NCBI RefSeq assembly: GCF_016862215.1 | Contig: NZ_BOMN01000064.1 | Coordinates: 1-64,000 of the forward strand | Direction of reading: 5' to 3' | Length of the DNA stretch: 64,000 nt | DNA from: Winogradskya humida | GTDB lineage: Bacteria > Actinomycetota > Actinomycetes > Mycobacteriales > Micromonosporaceae | In this document: positions 17,611-26,700 of the stretch, in pieces | Numbering within the stretch: the stretch's first letter is position 1 | How the letters are laid out: each line of letters starts with the position of its first letter | Program-made: the position numbers and the translations under genes | Notes under the pieces: generated by a model | The model's input: only the letters and a program-made list of their open reading frames with translations | Databases searched by the model: none | What the model was told of the DNA's origin: nothing

Positions 17611-18398
17611 GCACGCCGCACCGCCGGGTACCGCTGGCCCTGGCGATCCCCGCGATCGCCGGGCTGGCGTTTCTCGTGCTGCCCCTGGCCGGCCTGCTGA
17701 TCCGGGCACCCTGGACGACGCTGCCCGAGCGGCTGACCGAGCCCGGCATCCTGGCCGCGCTGCGGTTGTCGCTGCTCACGGCGACACTGGCGACGATCGT
17801 GTGCCTGATTCTGGGCGTGCCGCTCGCCTGGTTGCTGGCCCGGACCACGTTCCCGGGCCGCAGGTTCGTCCGGGCGCTGGTCACCGTGCCGCTGGTCCTT
17901 CCGCCGGTCGTCGGTGGCGTCGCGCTGCTGCTGGTCTTCGGCCGCCGCGGGCTGGTCGGCGAATGGCTCGACACGACGTTCGGCTTCACCCTGCCGTTCA
18001 CCACGACCGGCGTGGTGGTCGCCGAGGCGTTCGTGGCCATGCCGTTCCTGGTCATCAGCGTCGAGGGGGCCCTGCGCGGCGCTGACTCCCGCTACGAGGA
18101 GGCGGCGGCGACGCTCGGCGCGAGCCGCTGGACGGCGTTCCGCCGGGTCACCCTGCCGCTGATCGCCCCGGGGGTCGCAGCGGGTGCGGTGCTCTGCTGG
18201 GCGCGGGCACTCGGCGAATTCGGGGCGACGATCACCTTCGCGGGCAACTTCCCGGGGCGTACGCAGACCATGCCGCTCGCCGTCTATCTCGCGCTGGAGC
18301 AGGATCTGGACGCGGCGATCGTACTGAGCCTGGTCCTGCTCGTGGTCTCGGTCGTCATCCTGGCAACGCTGCGGGATAAATGGGTCGGTGTCACATGA
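17607..18398 (+). CDS. modB: Molybdate ABC transporter permease
   Basis: An integral membrane permease with the conserved EAA-type loop EEAAATLGASRWTAFRRVTLPLIAPG and the family end LARALGEFGATITFAG. The first canonical start codon, a GTG at 17676, would cut through the first membrane helix. The frame upstream reads STPHRRVPLALAIPAIAGLA, a normal ModB N-terminus, right back to a CTG at 17607 that overlaps the modA TGA. No ATG, GTG or TTG is available in that part. I therefore place the start at the CTG with low certainty; the rest of the gene is secure. Confidence 0.85.
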   Translation: MSTPHRRVPLALAIPAIAGLAFLVLPLAGLLIRAPWTTLPERLTEPGILAALRLSLLTATLATIVCLILGVPLAWLLARTTFPGRRFVRALVTVPLVLPPVVGGVALLLVFGRRGLVGEWLDTTFGFTLPFTTTGVVVAEAFVAMPFLVISVEGALRGADSRYEEAAATLGASRWTAFRRVTLPLIAPGVAAGAVLCWARALGEFGATITFAGNFPGRTQTMPLAVYLALEQDLDAAIVLSLVLLVVSVVILATLRDKWVGVT

Positions 18399-19429
18399 GC
18401 CTCGACGCGCACCTGGTGGTCAAGCGCGACGGCTTCACGCTGGACGCCACGCTCACCGCCGGCCCGGGCGAGGTCGTGGCGCTGCTCGGCCCCAACGGCG
18501 CCGGCAAATCAACCGCCCTGCGCGCCCTGGCCGGCCTGATCGGGCTCGACGACGGCCACATCACCCTCGACGGCCGCCGCATCGAACGCGACGCCCCCGA
18601 GCACCGCCACATCGGCGTGGTCTTCCAGGACTACCTGCTCTTCCCTCACCTGTCCGCGCTGGACAACGTCGCCTTCGGCCCCCGCTGCCGCGGCGTCTCC
18701 AAAACCGAGTCACGGGTCCAGGCCACCGACCTGCTCACCCGGGTCGGTCTTTCCGATCATGTACGCAAGAAGCCCCGCGAGCTCTCCGGCGGACAGGCCC
18801 AACGAGTCGCCCTGGCCCGAGCGCTCGCCACGGACCCGAAGCTCCTGCTGCTCGACGAACCCCTCGCGGCCCTCGACGCCCGCACCCGCCTCGACACCCG
18901 CGCCCACCTCCGCGGCCACCTCGGCGCCCACAACGGCCCCACGGTCCTGGTCACCCACGACCCGCTCGACGCGATGATGCTCGCCGACCGTCTGGTCATC
19001 CTCGAGGACGGCCGCGTGGTCCAGACCGGCGACGCGGCAACGATCACTTCCCAGCCCCGCACCGACTACGTGGCCCGGCTCGTCGGCCTCAACCTCTACC
19101 GCGGCCACGCCTCGGAAGGCACGGTCCGGGTCGCCGGCGACTTCACCCTGACCGTGGCCGACGCCTTCACCGGAGATGCTTTCGTGGCGTTCCCGCCCTC
19201 GGCGGTCGCGCTCTACAACGTCCGCCCGGAAGGCAGCCCCCGCAACACCTGGCCGGCCACGGTCACCGCCGTCTCCCGCCAGGGCGACGCGCTGCGCATC
19301 GAGCTGACCGGCCCGATCCAGGTGGCCGCCGACGTCACCTCGGCCGCGGCGGTCCAGCTAGGACTCGAACCCGGCCGCGAGGTCTGGGCCAGCCTCAAAG
19401 CCACCGAAGCCACGGCCTACCCCGCCTGA
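18395..19429 (+). CDS. modC: Molybdate ABC transporter ATP-binding protein
   Basis: About 344 residues. Walker A is GPNGAGKST, Q loop VVFQDYLLFP, signature LSGGQAQR, Walker B LLLLDEPLAALD and switch His in LVTHDP. The C-terminal part (about 265-344) carries one TOBE domain (NTWPATVTAVSRQGDALRIEL), the molybdate-sensing module of ModC. The ATG at 18395 overlaps the modB TGA. It powers import through ModB. Confidence 0.94.
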   Translation: MSLDAHLVVKRDGFTLDATLTAGPGEVVALLGPNGAGKSTALRALAGLIGLDDGHITLDGRRIERDAPEHRHIGVVFQDYLLFPHLSALDNVAFGPRCRGVSKTESRVQATDLLTRVGLSDHVRKKPRELSGGQAQRVALARALATDPKLLLLDEPLAALDARTRLDTRAHLRGHLGAHNGPTVLVTHDPLDAMMLADRLVILEDGRVVQTGDAATITSQPRTDYVARLVGLNLYRGHASEGTVRVAGDFTLTVADAFTGDAFVAFPPSAVALYNVRPEGSPRNTWPATVTAVSRQGDALRIELTGPIQVAADVTSAAAVQLGLEPGREVWASLKATEATAYPA

Positions 19430-19442
19430 CTACGATCACCCG

Positions 19443-20261
19443 GTGCTCCCCACCATCCCAGCGCTCGAACCGTACGCCCGGACGACGGTCAGATTGAACC
19501 CCCGGCCCGGCCACCCGGTGGCGGACCAGAGCTCGATGGGCGGCCCCCTGCTCTGGCCCGCCGACGAACCCTGGCCGGCCTGCGACGGACCGCTCGGCGA
19601 AGACCACTACGACAACTCGCCGGGCGAAGCGGAGGCGCCACTCGTGCCGGTGCTGCAGCTCCTGGCCGGCGACGTTCCCGAGCTGCCGTTCCCGGACGGC
19701 ACCGACGTCCTGCAGGTGCTGTGGTGCCCCTTCGACCACGACCCGTTCAGCTCTCCCCGCCCGGAGGTCCGATGGCGCCGGTCGGCCGACGTCGGGCCCC
19801 GGCTGCTCTCCATACCGGCACCGGACCAGGAATCCTCGCCGGAGTTCGTCCCCTCGCCATGCGTCCTGAGCCCCGAGCGGGTGACCGAATATCCCACCTT
19901 CGACCTGCCACGCGACGTCTGGCTACAGATCCGCGACGAGATCGAGCAGGTCAAGCAGGACACCGGCTGGGAATACGAATCCGAACTGGCCGTCGCCCCG
20001 GGCACCAAGGCCGGCGGCTATCCCGGCTGGACCCAGTCGCCCGACTGGCCCGACTGCTCCTGCGGCGCCCCCATGGAGCACCTCCTGACAGTGACCGGCT
20101 GGGAATTCGACCGTGACGACAACAAGCGCTGGACCAACGGCCGTCCCGAAAGCGAGCAGAACCCGGCCGGGCTGATGCTGGGCGACGCGGGCGGCATCTA
20201 TCTCTTCGTCTGCACCCGCTGCGACGACCGCCCGGTGGACTACCGCTTCGACTGCTCCTGA
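19443..20261 (+). CDS. DUF1963-like protein
   Basis: A 272-residue soluble protein starting at a GTG only 13 bases after modC. It contains MGGPLLWPADEPWP near the N-terminus and a C-terminal CSCGAPMEHLLTVTGWEFD and GGIYLFVCTRCDDRP, where the Cys pairs could bind a metal. This arrangement matches the YwqG/DUF1963 family. It may be co-transcribed with the molybdate operon, but no functional link is visible. Biochemical function is unknown. Confidence 0.75.
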   Translation: MLPTIPALEPYARTTVRLNPRPGHPVADQSSMGGPLLWPADEPWPACDGPLGEDHYDNSPGEAEAPLVPVLQLLAGDVPELPFPDGTDVLQVLWCPFDHDPFSSPRPEVRWRRSADVGPRLLSIPAPDQESSPEFVPSPCVLSPERVTEYPTFDLPRDVWLQIRDEIEQVKQDTGWEYESELAVAPGTKAGGYPGWTQSPDWPDCSCGAPMEHLLTVTGWEFDRDDNKRWTNGRPESEQNPAGLMLGDAGGIYLFVCTRCDDRPVDYRFDCS

Positions 20262-20429
20262 CGCCCGTCGATGCGAACCATGAGAGTCCATCCGGACACC
20301 GGACAACGCCGACGTCGTGGCTATGAGTGGCCGGCTTGGACCGCTCGCCGGGCGGCTACCACCATGGGGTCAGCCGAGGGTTCTCCGCACTGGGCCGCGG
20401 GACCTGGCCGCGGGACCTGGCCACGGGCA

Positions 20430-20598
20430 GAAGTTGCGCTGAAATCCGCATTGGCGCAACCTCGTGCGGCGTCAAGTGTCAAACGCGGGCCAATCACGTC
20501 TGGCCGATAGACATAGGTTCTGCCGTCAGACACGATCGACCGGACTTGACGAACAGCACCGCACAAAGTTGTCGCAACTCGTCTCCCAGCGCAACATT
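20430..20598 (-). repeat. Dispersed 169-bp palindrome-containing element, copy A
   Basis: This gene-free stretch (20262-20640) holds a sequence that aligns without gaps, read on the minus strand, to 29485-29653 on the plus strand. My hand count is 125 identical bases of 169. Inside it, 15-bp inverted arms (20488-20502 and 20527-20541) flank a 24-bp centre, the same geometry as copy B. Differences are spread over all three codon positions, so a coding origin is not favoured. The remainder of the stretch shows nothing recognisable. Confidence 0.8.
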
Positions 20599-20640
20599 CG
20601 GCCCTGCGGCCCCACGGCTCTGCGGCCTACGATCTGCGCC

Positions 20641-21165
20641 ATGACCGACCTGCTGGAGACGATCAGGGCTACACCGTGGCTGGCGGAGGTGCTGACCGAC
20701 CAGTTCGGGTTCGACCTGGCTCGGACCGATCCGATGGAGGACGTGCACCTGCCCGGCGGCGGGACGTTGACACCGATCGCGGGGGATGACGCCGGCGGGA
20801 CGTTCATGCTGGCCGCGGGTGGGGCGGTTGTCTATGCGGGCGCGTATGGCGAGGGTGGGCTGATCGCGTCGACCCTGCGGGAGTCGCTGGGGTTGATCGT
20901 CGGGTTGCCGTCCTTGCAGGACGCGCTGGCGCGGCCGCTCGGGGACGGGATGCGGGCCTGGCTGGAGGAGTGCGACGAGGAGATCCGGCGTGAGTGGGAC
21001 ACGCGGGGCGATGGCTGGTTGCCGCTGGATGAGGCGCGGGCGCGGGTGCGGAAGGCGCTGGACCTGCCCGAGGCGGATGGGCTGCTGGCCGGATTCCACG
21101 CCGCGATGACAGATGGGGCATACCGGCCGGTCAGCGAGCATGGGGCGTACCGCCCGATGCGGTGA
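20641..21165 (+). CDS. Hypothetical protein
   Basis: A 174-residue acidic soluble protein without a recognised family. The central GGTFMLAAGGAVVYAGAYGEGGLIASTLRESLGLIVGLP looks like a beta-sheet followed by a helix, and the second half is helical with many Glu and Arg residues. It ends in a repeated GAYRP motif (DGAYRPV, HGAYRPM). The layout recalls SMI1/KNR4-like immunity proteins, but no diagnostic motif supports that. Codon use is normal for the window. It lies just after dispersed element A. Confidence 0.65.
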   Translation: MTDLLETIRATPWLAEVLTDQFGFDLARTDPMEDVHLPGGGTLTPIAGDDAGGTFMLAAGGAVVYAGAYGEGGLIASTLRESLGLIVGLPSLQDALARPLGDGMRAWLEECDEEIRREWDTRGDGWLPLDEARARVRKALDLPEADGLLAGFHAAMTDGAYRPVSEHGAYRPMR

Positions 21166-21187
21166 CGCCGGCCTCGAGAAGTCGGCC

Positions 21188-21859
21188 TCAGGAAGTGGCC
21201 GATGCCTGGATGCCGGCCAGGAGGAGGTCGATGCCGGCGAGGAACTGGGCTCGGTCGTCGTGGTCGCGGAGTTGGGGGGCGATGCTGCGGATGAAGGAGA
21301 AGTGGGTGGGGTCGAGGTCTGTCCACATGGCTGAGACACCTTCGAGGACGGCGGTGCGGTTGGTGCCCGGTTCGGCTGACTGGGCGAGGGCGGCGTTCTG
21401 GTTGGCGACGCCGAGGATGTAGCTCAGCAGCGCTGAGGCCGTGTTGAACTGGGCGGCGGCGGGGACGCCGAGGGCTTGGACCTGCAGGCCGATGCTTTCG
21501 AAGATTTTCAGCGTGGTCGGCTGGGATGCGGTGCGGGAGAGCTGCGCGCCGGCCCACGGGTGGTCGTCGATCGAGTCGAACACGCGTAGCGCGAGTGCCC
21601 GGATGGCGTCTCCGGGGTCGGGCGGGGCAGCCGCCGCCGGACCGGCGAGGACCGCGTCGGTGGCCGCGGCGACGATGTCGGCCTTGCTCGACATGTGCCA
21701 GTAGATCGCGCCGAGACCCGTGGTGAAGTGCGCGGCCAGGGCGCGAACGGTCAGACCGTTCTCGCCGCGGGCGTCGAGGATCTCGATGGCGGCGGCGATG
21801 ATTCGCTCCCGGGAGAGGGCGTCTTCGCGCCGTTCTGTGTTCTTCGTCTTAGCCGCCAT
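21188..21859 (-). CDS. TetR-family transcriptional regulator
   Basis: A 223-residue repressor-type protein. The helix-turn-helix is RERIIAAAIEILDARGENGLTVRALAAHF followed by GAIYWHMSSKADIV, and the C-terminal ligand domain resembles the TetR_C type found in tetracycline repressors (LSYILGVANQNAA). It diverges from a TetX-like flavoprotein gene. A 15-bp inverted repeat lies between the two start codons, as expected for an autoregulated repressor-enzyme pair. The inducer is unknown. Confidence 0.92.
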   Translation of the reverse strand: MAAKTKNTERREDALSRERIIAAAIEILDARGENGLTVRALAAHFTTGLGAIYWHMSSKADIVAAATDAVLAGPAAAAPPDPGDAIRALALRVFDSIDDHPWAGAQLSRTASQPTTLKIFESIGLQVQALGVPAAAQFNTASALLSYILGVANQNAALAQSAEPGTNRTAVLEGVSAMWTDLDPTHFSFIRSIAPQLRDHDDRAQFLAGIDLLLAGIQASATS

Positions 21860-21869
21860 GCCACCATCT

Positions 21870-21918
21870 TGACATAACTGGATCAGCGTTCCAAGCTAGC
21901 TATGGAACAGCGATCCAT
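21870..21918. promoter_or_regulatory. Promoter and TetR operator between divergent genes
   Basis: A TTGACA hexamer at 21870-21875 faces the flavoprotein gene. Arms TGGATCAGCGTTCCA (21880-21894) and TGGAACAGCGATCCA (21904-21918) form an inverted repeat with outer six-base and five-base matches and a 9-bp centre. The repeat covers the expected -10 and start region, so binding would block the plus-strand promoter. Confidence 0.75.
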
Positions 21919-21933
21919 AGAAGGAGAAATGCC

Positions 21934-23031
21934 ATGATCACCATCGTCGGCGCCGGCCTCGGCGGACTCACGCTCGCCCGCGTTCTGCACCTGCACAACA
22001 TCCCGGTGACCCTCTACGAGGGCGATGCCTCGGCGGCGGCGCGCACCCAGGGCGGGCAGCTCGACATCCACGAGCAGAACGGGCAGCTCGCGCTCAAGGC
22101 GGCCGGGCTGTTCGAGGAGTTCCGCAAGCACATCCACGAGGGCGGCGAGGCCATGCGGATCCTCGGCCCGGACGGGTCGACGCTGTTCGACGAGCCCGAT
22201 GACGGCTCCGGTCACCGGCCCGAGATCCTGCGCGGCGACCTGCGGCAGCTCCTGATCGACTCCCTGCCGGAGGGCACGATCAAATGGGGGCACAAGGTCA
22301 CGGCGATCCAGGCGATCGGCGCCGGGCGGCACGAGCTGACGTTCGCCGACGGGACGACCGCGATCACCGAGCTGCTGGTCGGGGCGGACGGCGCGTGGTC
22401 ACGCGTGCGTCCCCTGCTGTCCGAGGCGCAGCCGGAATACGTCGGCACCTCGTTCGTCGAGACGTACCTCTACGACGCCGACGAGCGGCACGCCGCGAGT
22501 GCGAAGGCCGTCGGCACCGGCGCGATGATGGCGACCGTCCCCGGCAAGGGGATCCAGGCGCACCGCGAGGCCAACGGCGTCCTGCACACCTACGTGTCGC
22601 TCACCCGGCCACAGGAGTGGTTCGACGCTGCCCCTGTCACGGCCGCGCGGGTCGCCGCGGAGTTCGAGGGCTGGGCGCCGGAGCTCACCGCGCTCATCAC
22701 CGACGGTGAGACGCCGCCCGTCCTGCGCCCGCTGCACACCCTGCCGATGGAGCACCGGTGGGAGCGGGTGCCGGGCGTGACCCTGCTCGGCGACGCCGCG
22801 CACCTGCAGGTCCCGAACGGCGAGGGCGCCAACCTGGCGATGTACGACGGCGCCGAGCTGGGCAGGGCCATCGCCGCCCACCCCGGCGACGTCGAGGCCG
22901 CGCTCACGGAATACGAGGCCGGGCTCTTCCCCCGCAGCGCCGCGGAGTCCGCCGAAGCCGCCCGCGACTTCGAGCGCTTCTTCGGTCCCGACACCCCGCA
23001 GAGCGTCCTGGACCTGTTCAAGAGCGCCTAG
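21934..23031 (+). CDS. FAD-dependent monooxygenase, TetX-like
   Basis: A 365-residue flavoprotein hydroxylase. FAD-binding motif IVGAGLGGLTLARVL lies at the N-terminus; GGQLDIHEQNGQLALKAAGL and PEILRGDLRQLLIDSLP match the corresponding segments of TetX tetracycline destructases. The second FAD motif is LLGDAAHLQVPNGEGANLAM. A GGAG ribosome site precedes the ATG. The divergent TetR gene suggests induction by the substrate. It could inactivate an antibiotic or hydroxylate another aromatic compound; the sequence alone does not settle that. Confidence 0.88.
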   Translation: MITIVGAGLGGLTLARVLHLHNIPVTLYEGDASAAARTQGGQLDIHEQNGQLALKAAGLFEEFRKHIHEGGEAMRILGPDGSTLFDEPDDGSGHRPEILRGDLRQLLIDSLPEGTIKWGHKVTAIQAIGAGRHELTFADGTTAITELLVGADGAWSRVRPLLSEAQPEYVGTSFVETYLYDADERHAASAKAVGTGAMMATVPGKGIQAHREANGVLHTYVSLTRPQEWFDAAPVTAARVAAEFEGWAPELTALITDGETPPVLRPLHTLPMEHRWERVPGVTLLGDAAHLQVPNGEGANLAMYDGAELGRAIAAHPGDVEAALTEYEAGLFPRSAAESAEAARDFERFFGPDTPQSVLDLFKSA

Positions 23032-23606
23032 TGATACTTCAGCTCGCCGGCTCGGATGGCCACCTCGAGGGTGTTCTCGGGTGGGGCGAGCGGGCAGAGC
23101 CACGCGTCGTCGTACGCGCAGCTGGGGTTGTAGAGGTAGTTGAAGTCGAGGCGGGCCCGGGTCGGGGTGAGCATCTCCACGCCCCGGCCATGGGTGCCCT
23201 TCACCGTGTCGGTCAGGTAGCGGCCGCCGCCGTAGGTCTCGGGGCCGCTGGTCGCGTCGCGGACCGGCAGGAACAGGCCGCCGCCGTACGACTGGAGCCA
23301 CCACAGTGACAGCTCGCCCCACGGGGTGTCGAGGATGCCGGCGCGGGTGTAGTGGCAGACGCCGTCGGGGCCGCCGGTGTCGATGTCGATGCTGCCCGGG
23401 GCTTCGCGCAGGTCTGCCTCGGCCACGAATTCGTCGTTCGGCGGGTAGTACTTCAAACCGTCGAACGGGGCGCCTCGCGGGATCGCCGATTGCGGGTGGT
23501 TCGCGAAGAGTTTGTCCCGCTGGGCGCGGAAATCGGCGAGGTCGATCGCGGTCAGATAGTTGCGGGCCACCGCTGCGCGGTAGTCGGCGAGTTCGAGTGC
23601 CTGCAC
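23028..23606 (-). CDS. DUF1684 family protein
   Basis: About 192 residues from a GTG at 23606. The frame is open to 23702, but the first 32 codons overlap the promoter of the rhamnosidase gene and lack family character. Conserved DUF1684 segments are FRAQRDKLFANHPQSAIP, the glycine-rich YGGGRYLTDTVKGTHG and the C-terminal DFNYLYNPSCAYDDAWLCPLAPPEN. The family is found in many bacteria without a known reaction. It ends four bases inside the convergent flavoprotein gene. A GGAGGG motif 28 bases before the GTG makes the true start uncertain. Confidence 0.8.
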   Translation of the reverse strand: MQALELADYRAAVARNYLTAIDLADFRAQRDKLFANHPQSAIPRGAPFDGLKYYPPNDEFVAEADLREAPGSIDIDTGGPDGVCHYTRAGILDTPWGELSLWWLQSYGGGLFLPVRDATSGPETYGGGRYLTDTVKGTHGRGVEMLTPTRARLDFNYLYNPSCAYDDAWLCPLAPPENTLEVAIRAGELKYH

Positions 23607-23646
23607 GACCCCACGGTAGCCCGCGCTCTTGAGCGAAGACCCTCCT

Positions 23647-23687
23647 TTGACATACGCTCGAAACGTCATCGTATTGAAACGTTTAAA
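23647..23687 (+). promoter_or_regulatory. Putative promoter and LacI-type palindrome of the rhamnosidase gene
   Basis: TTGACA at 23647-23652 is followed by the near-palindrome TTGAAACGTTTAAA (23674-23687), with perfect core AAACGTTT, at the expected -10 to start region. A half-like copy TCGAAACGTCAT begins at 23659. The pattern fits a LacI/GalR-family operator. No regulator gene lies nearby. Confidence 0.5.
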
Positions 23688-23732
23688 TACATGACTCTGC
23701 ACAGCGCCTTCTCAACCACCGAGGAGAACCGC

Positions 23733-26700
23733 ATGGCAAGAACCGTCCGGATGCTCGCCGCCACCGTCCTGGCCGCGATCGTCGCCACTCCCCTCCCCGC
23801 CTTCGCGTCGCCGGCTTCGGCGGCCCCGGAGAGCGCTCTTCGGACCGCTCACTGGATCTGGTTCCCCGAATCAGGTCAGCCGGGTACGCGCTATCTCCAG
23901 CGCACCTTCACCGCACCTCAGCAGAGCACCACGGCAGAACTCGACATCACCGGCGACGACACCGTCGACGTGTGGCTCAACGGGACGTGGCTCGCGGGCT
24001 CACCGCGTACCCAGAGCTCCTGGAAGACCGCACTGCACGTCGACCTGGCCGCAGCCCTGAAACCCGGACCGAACACCCTGCTGGTCGCCGCCCGCAATGC
24101 CGCAGGTGATGCCGGCGTCCTCGGCCACCTCCGGGTTGCCGGACCGGGCAGCGTGCTCGACCTGGTCACCGACGGTTCGTGGCAGGCCTCGAATTCCGTG
24201 CCGCAGGCGTGGGTCCCGGCCAAGGACCTCGGTTTGTACGGCAAGAAGCCGTGGGGGCGCAACGTCAGCCTCGCCCGGACCGCGGCTCTCGCGCCGACCC
24301 TCGTCGGCGGCCTCACCACCGAGCGCCAGACCAACCCGCTGGGCATCGCCGCGGCGAAACCCCGCTTCGGCTGGAAGCTGCTGTCCGCGGCGAAAGGCCA
24401 GCTCCAGGGCCGCTACCAGGTGGTTGTCGGCACGAAACCAGGCGCGAAAGACGTCTGGGACAGCGGTCAGGTCGCCTCGCAGCAATCCGTGGACATCGCG
24501 TACGCCGGGCCCGCACTGGCGAAGGACCGCACGTACTACTGGCGGGTGCGCGTCTGGGATGCTCAGGGCCGCGCGAGCGCGTGGAGCAGCAACGCGCGTT
24601 TCGACACCGCACTGGCGGCGTGGTCGGCCGACTTCATCGGGGACCCCGGCACGGCGAACCTCACCGGCGCCAACTGGATCTGGTATCCCGAAGGTGACCC
24701 CGCCACCAGCGCACCGGCCGCCACCCGCTACTTCCGGCGCACGTTCGACCTGACGGAGGTCAAGCGCAGCACGCTCGTGGTGACCGGCGACGACACCGCG
24801 GACGTCTGGGTCAACGGCGTCCAGGTCACCACGTCGCGCCGGGTCACCGACTCGTGGAAACGGGCGACCACCATCGACGTGACCGCGCAGCTGCGTACCG
24901 GTAGCAACACCGTCGCGATCGCCGCCACCAACACCACCGAGGGCCCGGCAGGTCTGCTGGCCAAGCTCGAGTCGATCAGTACGGATGCCAGCTGGAAAGC
25001 CGCGCAGACCGCCCCGGACGGCTGGCAGCAGAACGGCTTCGACGACAGCGCCTGGCCCGCAGCGTCGGTCCTCGCCGCGAACCCCGGCGGCCCGTGGGGC
25101 GACCAGGTCACGGTACCCAACCCGGCGCCGCGGCTCGCGAAGACGTTCACGGTCGCCAAGAAGGTCACCCGCGCGCGGCTTTTCGCCACGGCGCTGGGTC
25201 TGCACGAGACGTACCTCAACGGCGCGAAGGTCACCCAGGAGCGGCTCGCCCCCGGCTGGACCGATTACAACAAGCGCCTGCAGTACCGCGAGTACGACGT
25301 GACGGCCGCGCTCAAGCAGGGTTCCAACGAGCTGTCCGCGCTGGTCGGCAACGGCTGGTACGCGGGCAACATCGGCTTCGCGGGGACCCACGTCTACGGC
25401 GCTTCGCCGTGGTATTCCGCTCAGCTGAGTGTCGAGTATGCGGACGGGTCGCGCGCTGATGTGCGTACCGACGGATCATGGTCCTCGACCGCGAGCACCA
25501 TCGTGGCCGACGATCTCTATCACGGTGAGGATCAGGACGCCCGCATCGCGGGTGGTCAGGGCAGGGCCGTGACCGTACGCACGGCAGCCCAGCCGAACCT
25601 CGTCCCCCAGGTCGACCCGGGCGTCACCGTGCAGCAGGAACTGCGCCCGGTCGCCCTGACCCAGCCGAAGCCGGGCGTGTGGATCGCCGACCTCGGCCAG
25701 AACTTCACCGGCTGGAACCGGCTGAAGGTCGACGGCCCGGCCGGCACCCGCGTGACCCTGCGCCACGGCGAGATCCTCAACGCCGACGGCACGCTCTACA
25801 CGACCAACCTCCGCGCGGCCCAGGCCACCGACACGTTCACGCTCAAGGGCGGCGGAATTGAAACGTTCGAGCCGCATTTCACCGTCCACGGCTACCGCTA
25901 CGTCGAGCTGACCGGATTCCCCGGGGCGCCCACCGCGGACAGCATCACCGGCCTCGCCGCCTGGACCGACGGCGCGGAAACCGGCGACTTCGAGACCAGC
26001 GACCCGCTCGTGAACCAGCTGCAGAGCAACATCCTGTGGGGCGCGCGCTCCAACATGCTGTCGATCCCGACCGACTGCCCGCAACGCGACGAGCGGCTCG
26101 GCTGGACCGGCGACATCGCGGCGTTCGGCGCCACGTCCACGTTCAACTTCGACACCCACGGGCTGCTCACCAAGTTCGTCGACGACCTGGTGGACGCGCA
26201 GCACAGCGACGGCTCGTTCACCGACGTCGCACCCGACGTGCTGGGCGGCTCGGGCAAGGCCGGCTGGGGTGACGCGGGCGTCGTGGTGCCGTACGTCATC
26301 TGGCAGCGCTACGGCGACCTGTCCGCCGCCGACAAGCACTTCGATGCCCTCGCCAAGTGGGTCGAGTATCTGCGCAGCACCTCGGGCGCGGACCTCATCC
26401 GCAACCACGAGACCTTCGGCGACTGGCTCAACGTCGACGACAACACCGCCAACGACCTGACCAGCACCGCGTTCTTCGGCTGGTCGACACGGCTCGTGGC
26501 CCGGATGGCCGCGGCAACCGGCCGCACCGCCGACGCCGCCCGCTTCAATGCGCTCGCTGACCAGATCGGGGCAGCGTTCACGGCGAAGTTCGTCACCGCG
26601 GACGGCACCGTCGGCAGCAACAGCCAGACCGGCTACGTGCTCGCCCTCGCCTTCGGGCTCGTCCCGCCGGACCGGCAGCAGGCGGTCGCCGACAAACTCG

